Below, one piece after another: positions 1-7,021 of a DNA stretch of 14,384 bases. The stretch comes from Aquifex aeolicus. GTDB taxonomy: Bacteria; Aquificota; Aquificia; Aquificales; Aquificaceae. The stretch spans positions 1-14,384 of the forward strand of contig DQTK01000038.1 of assembly GCA_015662815.1 (NCBI GenBank), written 5' to 3'. The position numbers and the translations under genes are program-made. The notes under the pieces are model-generated. The model had not been told where the DNA came from. It saw nothing but the letters and a program-made list of their open reading frames with translations, and made no database searches. Numbering within the stretch: the first letter of the stretch is position 1; the number at the start of each line of letters is the position of its first letter.

Positions 1-96
1 AACACCCGGTTCCATTCCGAACCCGGCAGTTAAGCCCCCCAGCGCCGATGATACTGTGCCGGTTGCGGCACGGGAAAGTAGGTCGGTGCCAGGGGT
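1..96 (+). rRNA. rrf: 5S ribosomal RNA, 3' portion (partial)
   Basis: This is the 3' four-fifths of a 5S rRNA; about 20 nt of its 5' end lie outside the window. Recognisable parts are the helix III/loop C segment CCATTCCGAACCCGG at about 11-25, the following TTAAGCCC, the loop E/helix IV-V region with GATGATACTG at about 48-57, and GGGAAAGTAGGTCGGTGCCA at about 72-91. The terminal AGGGGT should pair with the missing 5' strand. It is far richer in G+C than the flanking DNA, as expected for a thermophile. A 23S gene is probably just upstream outside the window (inference). No GC-rich hairpin with a T-tract follows, so the operon's terminator is not obvious. Confidence 0.93.
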
Positions 97-235
97 CTTA
101 AGTCTTCTATAATTATTTCTAACGATACATTATTTTATTAAATCCATTCAGTGTTACCTTAGAGTTAGGAAGAGAAGGTGTAAAAAAGAGTAAGTTTATA
201 TGTTCTTGCAAGATTTACACTTTAGAACCTCGCCC

Positions 236-253
236 TCCTTTTAAAACTCTTTT
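236..253 (+). repeat. Pyrimidine-rich intergenic repeat, copy A (18-mer)
   Basis: TCCTTTTAAAACTCTTTT is identical to 13735-13752. It is followed here by a T-rich run and TTTTTTAAACG (261-271), a string also found at the end of copy C (TTTTTTAAACG at 13710-13720). The same building blocks therefore recur in a different order. Confidence 0.65.
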
Positions 254-313
254 CTTTTTCTTTTTTAAACGCCTATTCAATAAGAGTTCTAAAATTCATT
301 GCTTCTCAAGTGG

Positions 314-319
314 TAAAAT
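314..319 (+). promoter_or_regulatory. Possible -10 box (TAAAAT) immediately before the oxidoreductase start
   Basis: TAAAAT lies 6 nt before the ATG at 326 (TAAAAT-TTTACT-ATG). No convincing -35 hexamer is found at 16-18 nt upstream. If it is used, transcription would start at or next to the A of the ATG, giving a leaderless mRNA. No Shine-Dalgarno sequence is present. Chance matches to such hexamers are common in AT-rich DNA. Confidence 0.35.
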
Positions 320-325
320 TTTACT

Positions 326-1726
326 ATGAAAGTTGTAATAGTGGGAAATGGTCCTGCCGCAGCGAGTGCTATAGAAGCTTTTAGGAAAGTGGATAAGGAC
401 AGTGAGATAGTAGTTTTATCCGATGAAGAGTTCCCAACCTATGCTCCTAACTGTATGGAAAATGTAATAAGGGATGATATATCTGAGAAGGCTCTTTTTT
501 ACAAAGGGGGAGAAAAATTCTACGAAAAATATAGAGTTGATTTTAGACCGAGGAAAGAGGTAGTAAGGATTGATAATAAACGAAAGGTTGTAATTACAAA
601 AGACGGAGAGGAGATATCTTACAATAAATGTCTTTTGGCTGCGGGAGCTTACGCATTTGTACCTCCTATAGACGGAGCAGATTTAGAAAGAGTTACTCCA
701 GCTAAGAATCTATACGATGCTTATAGAATAAGAAACTGGATATTATCCGGAAAAGTGGCAAAGGCAGTGATAATAGGGGCAGGTCCTATAGGGGTGGAGG
801 ATGCTGAAACGTTGAGACACCTTGGTATCGACGTCACCGTAATAGAAGTATTTGACAGAATACTTCCTAGAATGCTTGATAGAGAAATGGGTAAACTGTA
901 TCAAAAACCTTTAGAGAAAGAGGGGATAAACTTTCTTTTAGAACATCAAGTTGTTGCAATCCATGGTAATCAAGGAAAAGTAGAAGCTGTTGAGGTAAAA
1001 AAGAGGGGAAGTGATAAAACCTTCTTTATAAAAACCGATATAGTGATTATCTCCACAGGGGTAAGACCGCGTACCTATCTCGTTGAAGGAACAGATATAC
1101 AAATTCATATGGATAAAAAATTAAATAAACCTATAGGTGGAATATTGGTAAATGAATACCAACAAACCACAGATTCGGACGTTTATGCAGCAGGTGATAT
1201 AGCCTCTGGAATTGATGCATGGGGAAATCATAGATGGGTAGCCCTTTTTCCACCAGCACAGCAGTCCGGATATGTAGCCGGATACAATATGGCGGGTCTT
1301 AGGGTAAAAAACACAGGTCTTGTGGATTATAACGCTGTAAAAACACGCTACGTTACAGCTGGAAGCGGGGGACTTTTTGAGGATGCAGATGAAAGCTTTT
1401 TCTTAGAATACATGGAATATCTTGTAAAAGTATTTCTGAAAGAAGGAAAAGTAAGAGGATACCAGTTTGTTGGGGTGGCACAAAATCCACGGTTGAATCC
1501 TCGAAATCCGATACTAAAATCCTTCAAAAGAATAAAAACATGGGAAGAGAAAGTTTTAATAGACAAAGGTTTGGGACTTGAAGCCTCCGGAGTTCTTTAT
1601 CACTTCTTCCTTAAACTAAATAGAGAGTTCAAAGAAATTCATAGGAAACTAGTAGAGGAGATGTTTATAAGGGCCCTTGCGAGCCCGGAAAAAGAAATTC
1701 CTTTGTTCACAAGAGAGGAAGTATAA
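326..1726 (+). CDS. FAD-dependent pyridine nucleotide-disulfide oxidoreductase (NADH oxidase/CoA-disulfide reductase-like)
   Basis: A 466-aa cytoplasmic two-dinucleotide-binding flavoprotein. The N-terminal FAD Rossmann motif is GNGPAA (residues 7-12). The NAD(P)H-binding motif is GAGPIG (151-156), with an acidic residue (E174) at the end of the next strand, which usually favours NADH. The second FAD motif DVYAAGDIA spans 285-293. There is no CxxC disulfide as in lipoamide or thioredoxin reductases. A single cysteine, C43 in APNCMEN, sits where the redox cysteine of the NADH oxidase/CoA-disulfide reductase family lies, so a Cys-sulfenate or Cys-S-CoA type mechanism is possible (inference). 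The usual ATG motif after the first FAD domain reads LLAAGAYAFVPP. The C-terminal third (about 340-466) is charged and not recognised in detail. Its 3' end overlaps the convergent membrane-protein gene by 20 nt. Physiological substrate (O2, CoA disulfide, polysulfide or other) is undetermined. Confidence 0.85.
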   Translation: MKVVIVGNGPAAASAIEAFRKVDKDSEIVVLSDEEFPTYAPNCMENVIRDDISEKALFYKGGEKFYEKYRVDFRPRKEVVRIDNKRKVVITKDGEEISYNKCLLAAGAYAFVPPIDGADLERVTPAKNLYDAYRIRNWILSGKVAKAVIIGAGPIGVEDAETLRHLGIDVTVIEVFDRILPRMLDREMGKLYQKPLEKEGINFLLEHQVVAIHGNQGKVEAVEVKKRGSDKTFFIKTDIVIISTGVRPRTYLVEGTDIQIHMDKKLNKPIGGILVNEYQQTTDSDVYAAGDIASGIDAWGNHRWVALFPPAQQSGYVAGYNMAGLRVKNTGLVDYNAVKTRYVTAGSGGLFEDADESFFLEYMEYLVKVFLKEGKVRGYQFVGVAQNPRLNPRNPILKSFKRIKTWEEKVLIDKGLGLEASGVLYHFFLKLNREFKEIHRKLVEEMFIRALASPEKEIPLFTREEV

Positions 1727-2405
1727 ACGTTACCATCAATAGGAAAGTAAGAGGAAAGGCTTCGGTGGAATCAATATCCTTGTAGTGGGTTCCCTCCTTG
1801 GGTTCTCCGAAAAATACTTGAGAGAAAAGTTTAAATCCTATCCAGTTCCAAACTACCCAAAGGACTATAAGAATAGGAGCTACGAGAATGTTTTCTTTAA
1901 TAATACCGTAGAGTAGGAAGAATGCGTAAGTAGGTGCTACAACAAGAGCAGAAATTAGAGCTAAAAACAGCAATGTGGACAGTGATGAAAGGTATGAACC
2001 TACACCTTTTAAAGCTTCAAACTCAAGAATTGCTCCTTGTTTTTTTAGATGGTACAGCAAGAAATGAATAACTGTTAGAGGTATAGCAAATGCAGTAATG
2101 AAGAAAATCATCTTTTCCGGATGGAGCCATGCTATGGATACAGTTGCGATATAGTAAGTGAGTAGCCATTCTTCATAGTTACTTACCCTGAATAATTTGT
2201 AGGTGTAAATGATACTGGTAATAATTGCCAATAAGTAAATCAACCCTCCAACTTTTTCAATACCTACACCGGCGAAGAATAAACCTAATAAGACCAATGA
2301 GGGAAAGAAGAAGTTTCTACAACCTTTGCGATTTTCAAAGAGGTACTCGGTAAAGAAACTAAAAGGAACTATTGGAATGGCAAAAAAAGCAAGTATTTTT
2401 ATCAT
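1707..2405 (-). CDS. Polytopic membrane protein resembling the C-terminal half of a NuoL/M/N-type antiporter subunit
   Basis: A 232-aa hydrophobic protein with about 7-8 predicted membrane segments (roughly residues 2-18, 32-48, 53-70, 80-95, 98-119, 142-166, 172-193, 218-232). An ATG nine codons upstream (2432) is in frame, but the ATG at 2405 has a good Shine-Dalgarno sequence GGGAGG 7 nt away, so I choose it. Several local patterns recall the distal part of complex I/Mrp antiporter subunits. LKGVGSYLSS (132-141) sits where the family has its GL-x-x-x-P segment. A hydrophobic helix then carries a proline, APTYAFFLL (157-165), like the PPFAGFFSK helix. SQVFFGEPKEG (195-205) resembles the RVFFGEPK loop before the last helix. 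The family is usually about 480-600 aa, so roughly half would be missing. The relationship is an inference from motifs; an unrelated membrane protein is the alternative. No other nuo, mrp or hydrogenase gene is nearby. It is convergent with, and overlaps, the flavoprotein gene. Confidence 0.7.
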   Translation of the reverse strand: MIKILAFFAIPIVPFSFFTEYLFENRKGCRNFFFPSLVLLGLFFAGVGIEKVGGLIYLLAIITSIIYTYKLFRVSNYEEWLLTYYIATVSIAWLHPEKMIFFITAFAIPLTVIHFLLYHLKKQGAILEFEALKGVGSYLSSLSTLLFLALISALVVAPTYAFFLLYGIIKENILVAPILIVLWVVWNWIGFKLFSQVFFGEPKEGTHYKDIDSTEAFPLTFLLMVTFILPLL

Positions 2406-2412
2406 CCCGTTG

Positions 2413-2418
2413 CCTCCC
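2413..2418 (-). promoter_or_regulatory. Shine-Dalgarno sequence that decides the membrane-protein start
   Basis: On the minus strand this reads GGGAGG, 7 nt before the ATG at 2405. It lies inside the nine-codon extension given by the alternative ATG at 2432, so it favours the shorter protein. It is the only strong Shine-Dalgarno match next to any start codon in this window. Confidence 0.7.
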
Positions 2419-2436
2419 AAAGAGTTATTCAAATTT

Positions 2437-2442
2437 ATTATA
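2437..2442 (-). promoter_or_regulatory. Possible -10 box (TATAAT) for the membrane-protein gene
   Basis: A perfect TATAAT on the minus strand lies 31 nt before the ATG at 2405, which would give a leader of about 25 nt carrying the Shine-Dalgarno sequence. The -35 region, around an A-rich stretch 17 nt upstream, is weak. It lies in the 75-bp divergent spacer shared with ilvD. Confidence 0.4.
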
Positions 2443-2480
2443 CTTGACCTTTTTTTTCCAAAAGTCTTACCTTATTATTC

Positions 2481-4148
2481 ATGAAATACAGGAGCGATAA
2501 AGTAAAGAAGGGTATCGAAAGAGCACCACATAGAGCGCTGCTAAGAGCTTGTGGACTTTCAGATGAAGATTTTGATAAACCCCTTATAGGAATAGCTAAT
2601 TCTTACATAGATATAATCCCGGGACATGTTCACCTGAGGGAGTTCGTAGAACCGATAAAGGAAGAGGTAAGAAAACTCGGAGGAGTTCCCATAGAGTTTA
2701 ACGTAATAGGTGTTGACGACGGTATAGCTATGGGACATGAGGGAATGCATTACTCACTTCCTTCAAGGGAACTTATAGCAGATTCAATAGAAACTGTGGT
2801 AAACGCCCATCAACTTGATGCACTTATATGTATCCCGAACTGTGACAAGATAGTTCCGGGAATGCTTATGGGGGCTCTCCGTGTAAATGTTCCCACCGTT
2901 TTTATAAGCGGAGGCCCGATGCTGGCAGGTGAAGTAAACGGCCAAAAGGTAGATTTGATATCTGTCTTTGAAGGTATAGGTAAGTTAAAGAGGGGAGAAA
3001 TAACCGAAGAACAATTGAAGACGATAGAGGCTTCAGCTTGTCCTACATGTGGTAGTTGTTCGGGAATGTTCACCGCAAATTCTATGAATTGTTTGACGGA
3101 AGTTTTAGGTTTGGGCCTCCCGGGTAATGGAACAATCCTTGCTATAGATCCGAGAAGGGAACTTTTGGCTAAAAAGGCCGTAAAAGCTTTGTTTAGCCTT
3201 CTTAAAAAGGATGTAAAACCGCGGGATATAGTTACAGAGGAAGCTATTGATGATGCACTTACCGTTGATATTGCAATGGGTGGATCTTCGAACACTATAC
3301 TACACCTCCTTGCAATAGCAAGGGAGGCAGGAATAAAGTATGACCTTGCAAAAATAAATAAAATATCAAAAAAAACTCCAACACTCTGTAAAATATCTCC
3401 CGCATCCCACTATCATATAGAAGATTTGGATAGGGTAGGTGGAATCCCGGTAATTATGAAAGAAATTTCCAAATTGGGAATTCTCCATACCGACAGAATT
3501 ACGGTAAGTGGAAAAACTATCAAAGAAATAATTGAAGAAGCTCCTGAGCCGGATGGTGAAGTGGTAAGGACTATTGATAATCCCTATTCAAAGGATGGTG
3601 GAATAGCAATACTTTTCGGCAATCTTGCACCCGAAGGAGCGGTTGTGAAAACTGCAGGTGTAGATTCTAAGATGTTAACCTTTAAAGGTAAAGCTATATG
3701 CTTTGATTCTGAGGAAGAAGCTATAGCAGGTATTCTCGGTGGTAAAGTGAAACCGGGACATGTTGTAGTAATAAGGTATGAAGGACCTAAAGGCGGACCG
3801 GGTATGAGAGAGATGCTTTCACCTACATCCGCTATTGTAGGAATGGGTCTGGGAGATAAGGTAGCTCTCATTACCGATGGTAGATTCTCCGGAGGAACAA
3901 GAGGCGCTTGCGTAGGACACATTTCTCCGGAAGCTGCGGCTGGAGGCCCTATAGGTATCGTCAGGGACGGAGATGAAATCCTTATAGATATCCCGAATAG
4001 AAAAATAGAACTTTTGATTTCCGAAGGGGAATTTGAAAGCAGAATGAAAGAGTTTAAACCAAAACAGAAGGAAATAAAAAGCTCTTGGCTCAGGAGATAT
4101 GCCAAACTTGTTACATCTGCCTCCAAGGGAGCTATATTAGAAGCTTAG
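2481..4148 (+). CDS. ilvD: Dihydroxy-acid dehydratase
   Basis: IlvD dehydrates 2,3-dihydroxy-isovalerate and 2,3-dihydroxy-3-methylvalerate to the 2-keto acids that lead to valine, leucine and isoleucine. The 555-aa length is normal for the IlvD/Edd family. Signature 1, PNCDKIVPGM (119-128), carries cluster ligand C121 with D122 and K123, the Mg/carbamyl-lysine site. Signature 2, ACPTCGSCSGMFTANSMNCL, starts at 186 and contains C193. At the position that is PCN in [2Fe-2S] enzymes this protein has PGHVHL (G48), as in E. coli IlvD, which suggests an oxygen-labile [4Fe-4S] form (inference from family knowledge). The start is ATG at 2481 with no Shine-Dalgarno sequence; TATTAT at 2473-2478 is only 2 nt upstream, and TTGACC at 2444-2449 is a possible -35. 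It ends 14 nt from the convergent rfaE1 stop, with no terminator hairpin visible between them. Confidence 0.97.
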   Translation: MKYRSDKVKKGIERAPHRALLRACGLSDEDFDKPLIGIANSYIDIIPGHVHLREFVEPIKEEVRKLGGVPIEFNVIGVDDGIAMGHEGMHYSLPSRELIADSIETVVNAHQLDALICIPNCDKIVPGMLMGALRVNVPTVFISGGPMLAGEVNGQKVDLISVFEGIGKLKRGEITEEQLKTIEASACPTCGSCSGMFTANSMNCLTEVLGLGLPGNGTILAIDPRRELLAKKAVKALFSLLKKDVKPRDIVTEEAIDDALTVDIAMGGSSNTILHLLAIAREAGIKYDLAKINKISKKTPTLCKISPASHYHIEDLDRVGGIPVIMKEISKLGILHTDRITVSGKTIKEIIEEAPEPDGEVVRTIDNPYSKDGGIAILFGNLAPEGAVVKTAGVDSKMLTFKGKAICFDSEEEAIAGILGGKVKPGHVVVIRYEGPKGGPGMREMLSPTSAIVGMGLGDKVALITDGRFSGGTRGACVGHISPEAAAGGPIGIVRDGDEILIDIPNRKIELLISEGEFESRMKEFKPKQKEIKSSWLRRYAKLVTSASKGAILEA

Positions 4149-4162
4149 TGCTTTGCTCGTTT

Positions 4163-5125
4163 TTAATTCTTTGTTTGTTCGTAAGATTTTATCTCCTGCA
4201 TGAGTTTCTCAGGCGTTACGCTCGCTGTTCCAAACTCTCCTACAACAATTCCGGCACACAGATTTCCTATTTCGCAACATTCTTCCCAAGAAGCTCCTGC
4301 AAGTTTGAAAGCTGTTATACTCGCTATAACCGTATCTCCTGCACCCGTAACGTCGTAAACCTTTCTTGCTTTTGCCGGAAAGTGTTTTATTTCCTTATCA
4401 AGAAATAGGGTCATTCCTTTTGGACCTCTTGTGACTATAAGTGCATCGAGCTTTAATTCATCCTTTAGAATTTTTCCTAAGGTTTCAACATTTTCACCTT
4501 TACCGTTTGACATCTCAATTAGTTCCTTCTCGTTGGGTGTCATCAAATTACCTTTTTTGTAAAGTTCTCTGTTTTGAGGTCTCGGGTCTATGGAAAAGAA
4601 AACACCGGATTTTTTAATTTCAGCAATCACCTCTTTTGTAATTACACCCTTGGCGTAATCGGAAACTATAATAGCGTCTACCTCCAGTTCCCTAATTATG
4701 TCAAGTATATTTTTTAAGGTTTTTCCGCTTATCTTTCTTTTATCCTCCCAGTCTATTCTAAGAAGTTGTTGATTTCTCGAAACAATCCTTGTTTTCTTAG
4801 TTGTAGGCCTTTTGTCTTCCACTAGAAAAGCTTTTATTCTACTCTCTTTAAGGAGTTGTTTTACTCTTTCTCCCGCCTCATCTTTACCGATTACACCGCA
4901 AATGAAGGTTTTTACACCTAGAAAACTCAAGTTCTTGGCAACATTACCCGCACCACCCAATCTAAACTCTTCCTCTTCCACCTCCAATATAGGAACCGGA
5001 GCTTCGGGGGATATCCTTTCTACCCTCCCTTTCAGATAAGTGTCCAATATCACATCTCCAACGACCAATACTTTTAAACTTTTTAATTTCTCCACCAGTA
5101 TTTGGATTCTTTGGAGAGAAATCAT
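4163..5125 (-). CDS. rfaE1: D-glycero-beta-D-manno-heptose-7-phosphate kinase (PfkB family)
   Basis: This kinase phosphorylates heptose 7-phosphate at C1 on the way to ADP-heptose for the LPS inner core; it is cytoplasmic. At 320 aa it matches the kinase domain of HldE alone. No nucleotidyltransferase domain is attached, so the adenylyltransferase must be a separate gene elsewhere. Visible family features are GDVILDTY (23-30), SPEAPVPI (39-46), the PfkB motif GGAGNVAKNL (57-66), SDYAKG (155-160), TPNEKE (196-201) and the anion-hole/catalytic motif DVTGAGDT (258-265) with base D264. The ATG is 13 nt downstream of the diguanylate cyclase stop on the same strand, so the two are probably one transcript. 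No Shine-Dalgarno sequence is seen. The other possibility is another PfkB sugar kinase, but SPEAPVPI with GGAGN fits the heptose kinase best. Confidence 0.92.
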   Translation of the reverse strand: MISLQRIQILVEKLKSLKVLVVGDVILDTYLKGRVERISPEAPVPILEVEEEEFRLGGAGNVAKNLSFLGVKTFICGVIGKDEAGERVKQLLKESRIKAFLVEDKRPTTKKTRIVSRNQQLLRIDWEDKRKISGKTLKNILDIIRELEVDAIIVSDYAKGVITKEVIAEIKKSGVFFSIDPRPQNRELYKKGNLMTPNEKELIEMSNGKGENVETLGKILKDELKLDALIVTRGPKGMTLFLDKEIKHFPAKARKVYDVTGAGDTVIASITAFKLAGASWEECCEIGNLCAGIVVGEFGTASVTPEKLMQEIKSYEQTKN

Positions 5126-5138
5126 CGAAAAAGTTATT

Positions 5139-6989
5139 TTAATACTCTTCTTTGTCCCACATTTCCCGTTTAAATCTTACAACTTTGTTTCTACCTTCCT
5201 CTTTTGCTCTGTAGAGAGCAACATCTGCGAATTTAACACACTGCCAGAACTTTCTTTTACAATCCTTCGGAAATTCGGATACTCCTATGCTAACGGTTTT
5301 TTTGATAGGTATACCTGTTGGTAGGATTATGGGAGTTTCTTCTATCTTTTGTCTTATCTTTTCCGCTACATGTTCAGAATAACCTTCTTTTACATCCGTT
5401 AAAAGAACCATAAACTCTTCACCGCCGTATCTGATAAGGTAATCGGACTTTCTTATTGTCTTCTTTATAGTATCAGCTATTTGTTTTAAAACTGCATCAC
5501 CTGCATCGTGTCCGTAGGTATCGTTAACTTGTTTGAAAAAGTCTACATCTATCATCAAAATACCTATATTTGCATTTTTCCTATGAGCTTGAGCTACCAG
5601 CTTGTCAACTATATCTTCGAGGAATCTCCTGTTGAACGCTCCTGTAAGCCTATCTATGTAGGATTGCTTTTTGAGTTGTTCCATAAGTCTTTTTGATTCA
5701 AGTACCGGTGAAGCTTCACTTAAGTATCCTTTTATGTAGGGAATAAGTAGTTTGACGAATTCACGTATCTCTCTTTCGTAAACAATCTGTACCACATTTC
5801 CCACTTTATCACCGATGTTTATAGGTATGCAGTAATAGCAATAGTTTTCAATTTCCTCATCACACATAGCAAAGTTAGGACATATACATCTAAATTCTTC
5901 GGAATCTACATCTTGTCCTGTTCTTTTAGCTCTGCATTCATCCGCATTCTCAAAAATTACCTCAGAACACCATAGATTCTTACCTCGGACCAAAACTTTT
6001 TCTATAGTGTTATCATCTTTAACTTCATAAATCGAGAACTTATCCAGACTCATGTAATCCGTTAAAACACTCTCTATTCTCTTGTAAACCTCCTCTTTAC
6101 TGGAATCCAGTTCTATGGTTTTTTTGAAATGGGAGATTCTTACGAGTTCGTCAATTATCTTTTCCGTATCCCTTATTTCATTGTCCGTTTCCATTAGACT
6201 GTATCCTATAAGTTCATATACCTTTTCCCTTATCCTTTTCAAAGTGTTATCGAGGGACTCTACAACTTTGTTAACTCTTTCTCCGAGATTGTAAAATTCT
6301 CCCTTTAAGTTGGCAAGGTTCATTTTAGAGGAAAATTTTCCCTTCTCAAAACTGGAAAATACCCTTTCTATTTCATTCAGGAAATTGTGTACATCTTTTA
6401 GATTTCTTATAACGAACCCCAGTGTTAGAAATCCAAGTACTAAAGTAATTAATCCGAAACCGCTTGCTATAAGGAAGCCAAAATTCCTATAATGGGTTAA
6501 ATCCATTGTAATTGAAATAGCTCCGAGAACTTCTCCGGGTTTTACATTATGACACTTCATACAGTTGACGCCCGGAATGGGTTCAGCCTTGTAGGGTATA
6601 ACCACTCTATAGGTAACCCTTTTAAAAGATTCTATTAATTCCTCTTTTGGGACTCCCGACGCTAATACTTCTTTTTCTATAGGGTGTTTGGGTTCTTCCG
6701 AATATATACCTTTGCCGTATTGCCTTGTTACCGTTTCTGCCCTTATTACTCTTATCTCCTCAACGTTTTCCATGACTCTTATCTGTTCAAGGAATATCTG
6801 CCTTTTGTTTATTGAATTGGTAACCATAAGCGTAGTAAGGGTATTTTTCACTACTTCTGCAATAGTTATGGCTTTATCTTTTGCAGGTTCAAGGACAGAT
6901 TTTCTAATAAAAAATATGGTAAGACCTAGAATTAGAATCAGAAAAACTACCCATATTACCAAGAGCTTTGTTATTAATACCTTACGCAT
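5139..6989 (-). CDS. Membrane diguanylate cyclase with periplasmic CxxCH (haem c-like) sensor and cysteine-rich GAF-like domain
   Basis: A 616-aa signalling protein predicted to make c-di-GMP from two GTP. Order of parts: TM1 (7-29); a periplasmic sensor (about 30-170) ending in CMKCH (C143, C146, H147), a c-type haem attachment motif as in Tll0287/DUF3365-like sensors; TM2 (about 171-194); a HAMP-like/coiled linker (195-290); a GAF-like region (about 295-425); and a GGDEF domain (about 440-610). The cyclase is intact by motif: DRLTGAFNRR (446-455), metal-binding D481 in MIDVDFF, active site GGEEF (522-526), and the inhibitory I-site RKSD (513-516) exactly five residues before it. The GAF-like region has seven cysteines between 341 and 387 (341, 352, 368, 370, 376, 384, 387), suggesting a metal or Fe-S site (inference). 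There is no EAL or HD-GYP domain. It is followed by rfaE1 after 13 nt and diverges from hisS with 32 bp between start codons. Confidence 0.92.
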   Translation of the reverse strand: MRKVLITKLLVIWVVFLILILGLTIFFIRKSVLEPAKDKAITIAEVVKNTLTTLMVTNSINKRQIFLEQIRVMENVEEIRVIRAETVTRQYGKGIYSEEPKHPIEKEVLASGVPKEELIESFKRVTYRVVIPYKAEPIPGVNCMKCHNVKPGEVLGAISITMDLTHYRNFGFLIASGFGLITLVLGFLTLGFVIRNLKDVHNFLNEIERVFSSFEKGKFSSKMNLANLKGEFYNLGERVNKVVESLDNTLKRIREKVYELIGYSLMETDNEIRDTEKIIDELVRISHFKKTIELDSSKEEVYKRIESVLTDYMSLDKFSIYEVKDDNTIEKVLVRGKNLWCSEVIFENADECRAKRTGQDVDSEEFRCICPNFAMCDEEIENYCYYCIPINIGDKVGNVVQIVYEREIREFVKLLIPYIKGYLSEASPVLESKRLMEQLKKQSYIDRLTGAFNRRFLEDIVDKLVAQAHRKNANIGILMIDVDFFKQVNDTYGHDAGDAVLKQIADTIKKTIRKSDYLIRYGGEEFMVLLTDVKEGYSEHVAEKIRQKIEETPIILPTGIPIKKTVSIGVSEFPKDCKRKFWQCVKFADVALYRAKEEGRNKVVRFKREMWDKEEY

Positions 6990-7005
6990 AAATGTAAAAC
7001 TTCTG

Positions 7006-7011
7006 TAATAT
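7006..7011 (+). promoter_or_regulatory. Possible -10 box for hisS in the 32-bp divergent spacer
   Basis: TAATAT lies 10 nt before the hisS ATG; the bases between end in TTTTACT. No strong -35 is seen, and one 17-18 nt upstream would fall inside the first codons of the divergent cyclase gene. The hexamer sits in TAATATTA, a small palindrome, so it reads TAATAT on the minus strand too and could serve both directions. Confidence 0.35.
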
Positions 7012-7021
7012 TAATTTTACT

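Larger units (their letters stand above)
97..325. other. Spacer between 5S rRNA and oxidoreductase gene, with inverted repeats
   Basis: No ORF is credible here. The spacer holds several inverted repeats: TTACCTT (154-160) with AAGGTGTAA (175-183, one bulge); AAGGTGTAAA (175-184) with TTTACACTTT (214-223, one G-U); AACTCTT (245-251) with AAGAGTT (282-288); and TTTAGAAC (221-228) with GTTCTAAA (286-293). The first two share 175-184, so only one can form at a time. A pyrimidine-rich block at 231-271 contains an 18-mer repeated exactly near 13735. A promoter for the downstream gene should lie at the right end. Confidence 0.5.

Noticed and set aside
2405..2432. Longer start (ATG at 2432) for the membrane protein
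   Set aside because: The strong GGGAGG lies within that extension and is correctly spaced for the ATG at 2405.
2444..2478. Full promoter TTGACC to TATTAT for ilvD
   Set aside because: The spacing is 23 nt, too long for a sigma-70 promoter, and a -10 at the right distance (TACCTT) is poor.
2810..4126. Long minus-strand frames (161 and 180 codons) within ilvD
   Set aside because: They are antisense to a clear, full-length ilvD; the proteins are Ser/Pro/Ile-rich, typical of antisense shadows.
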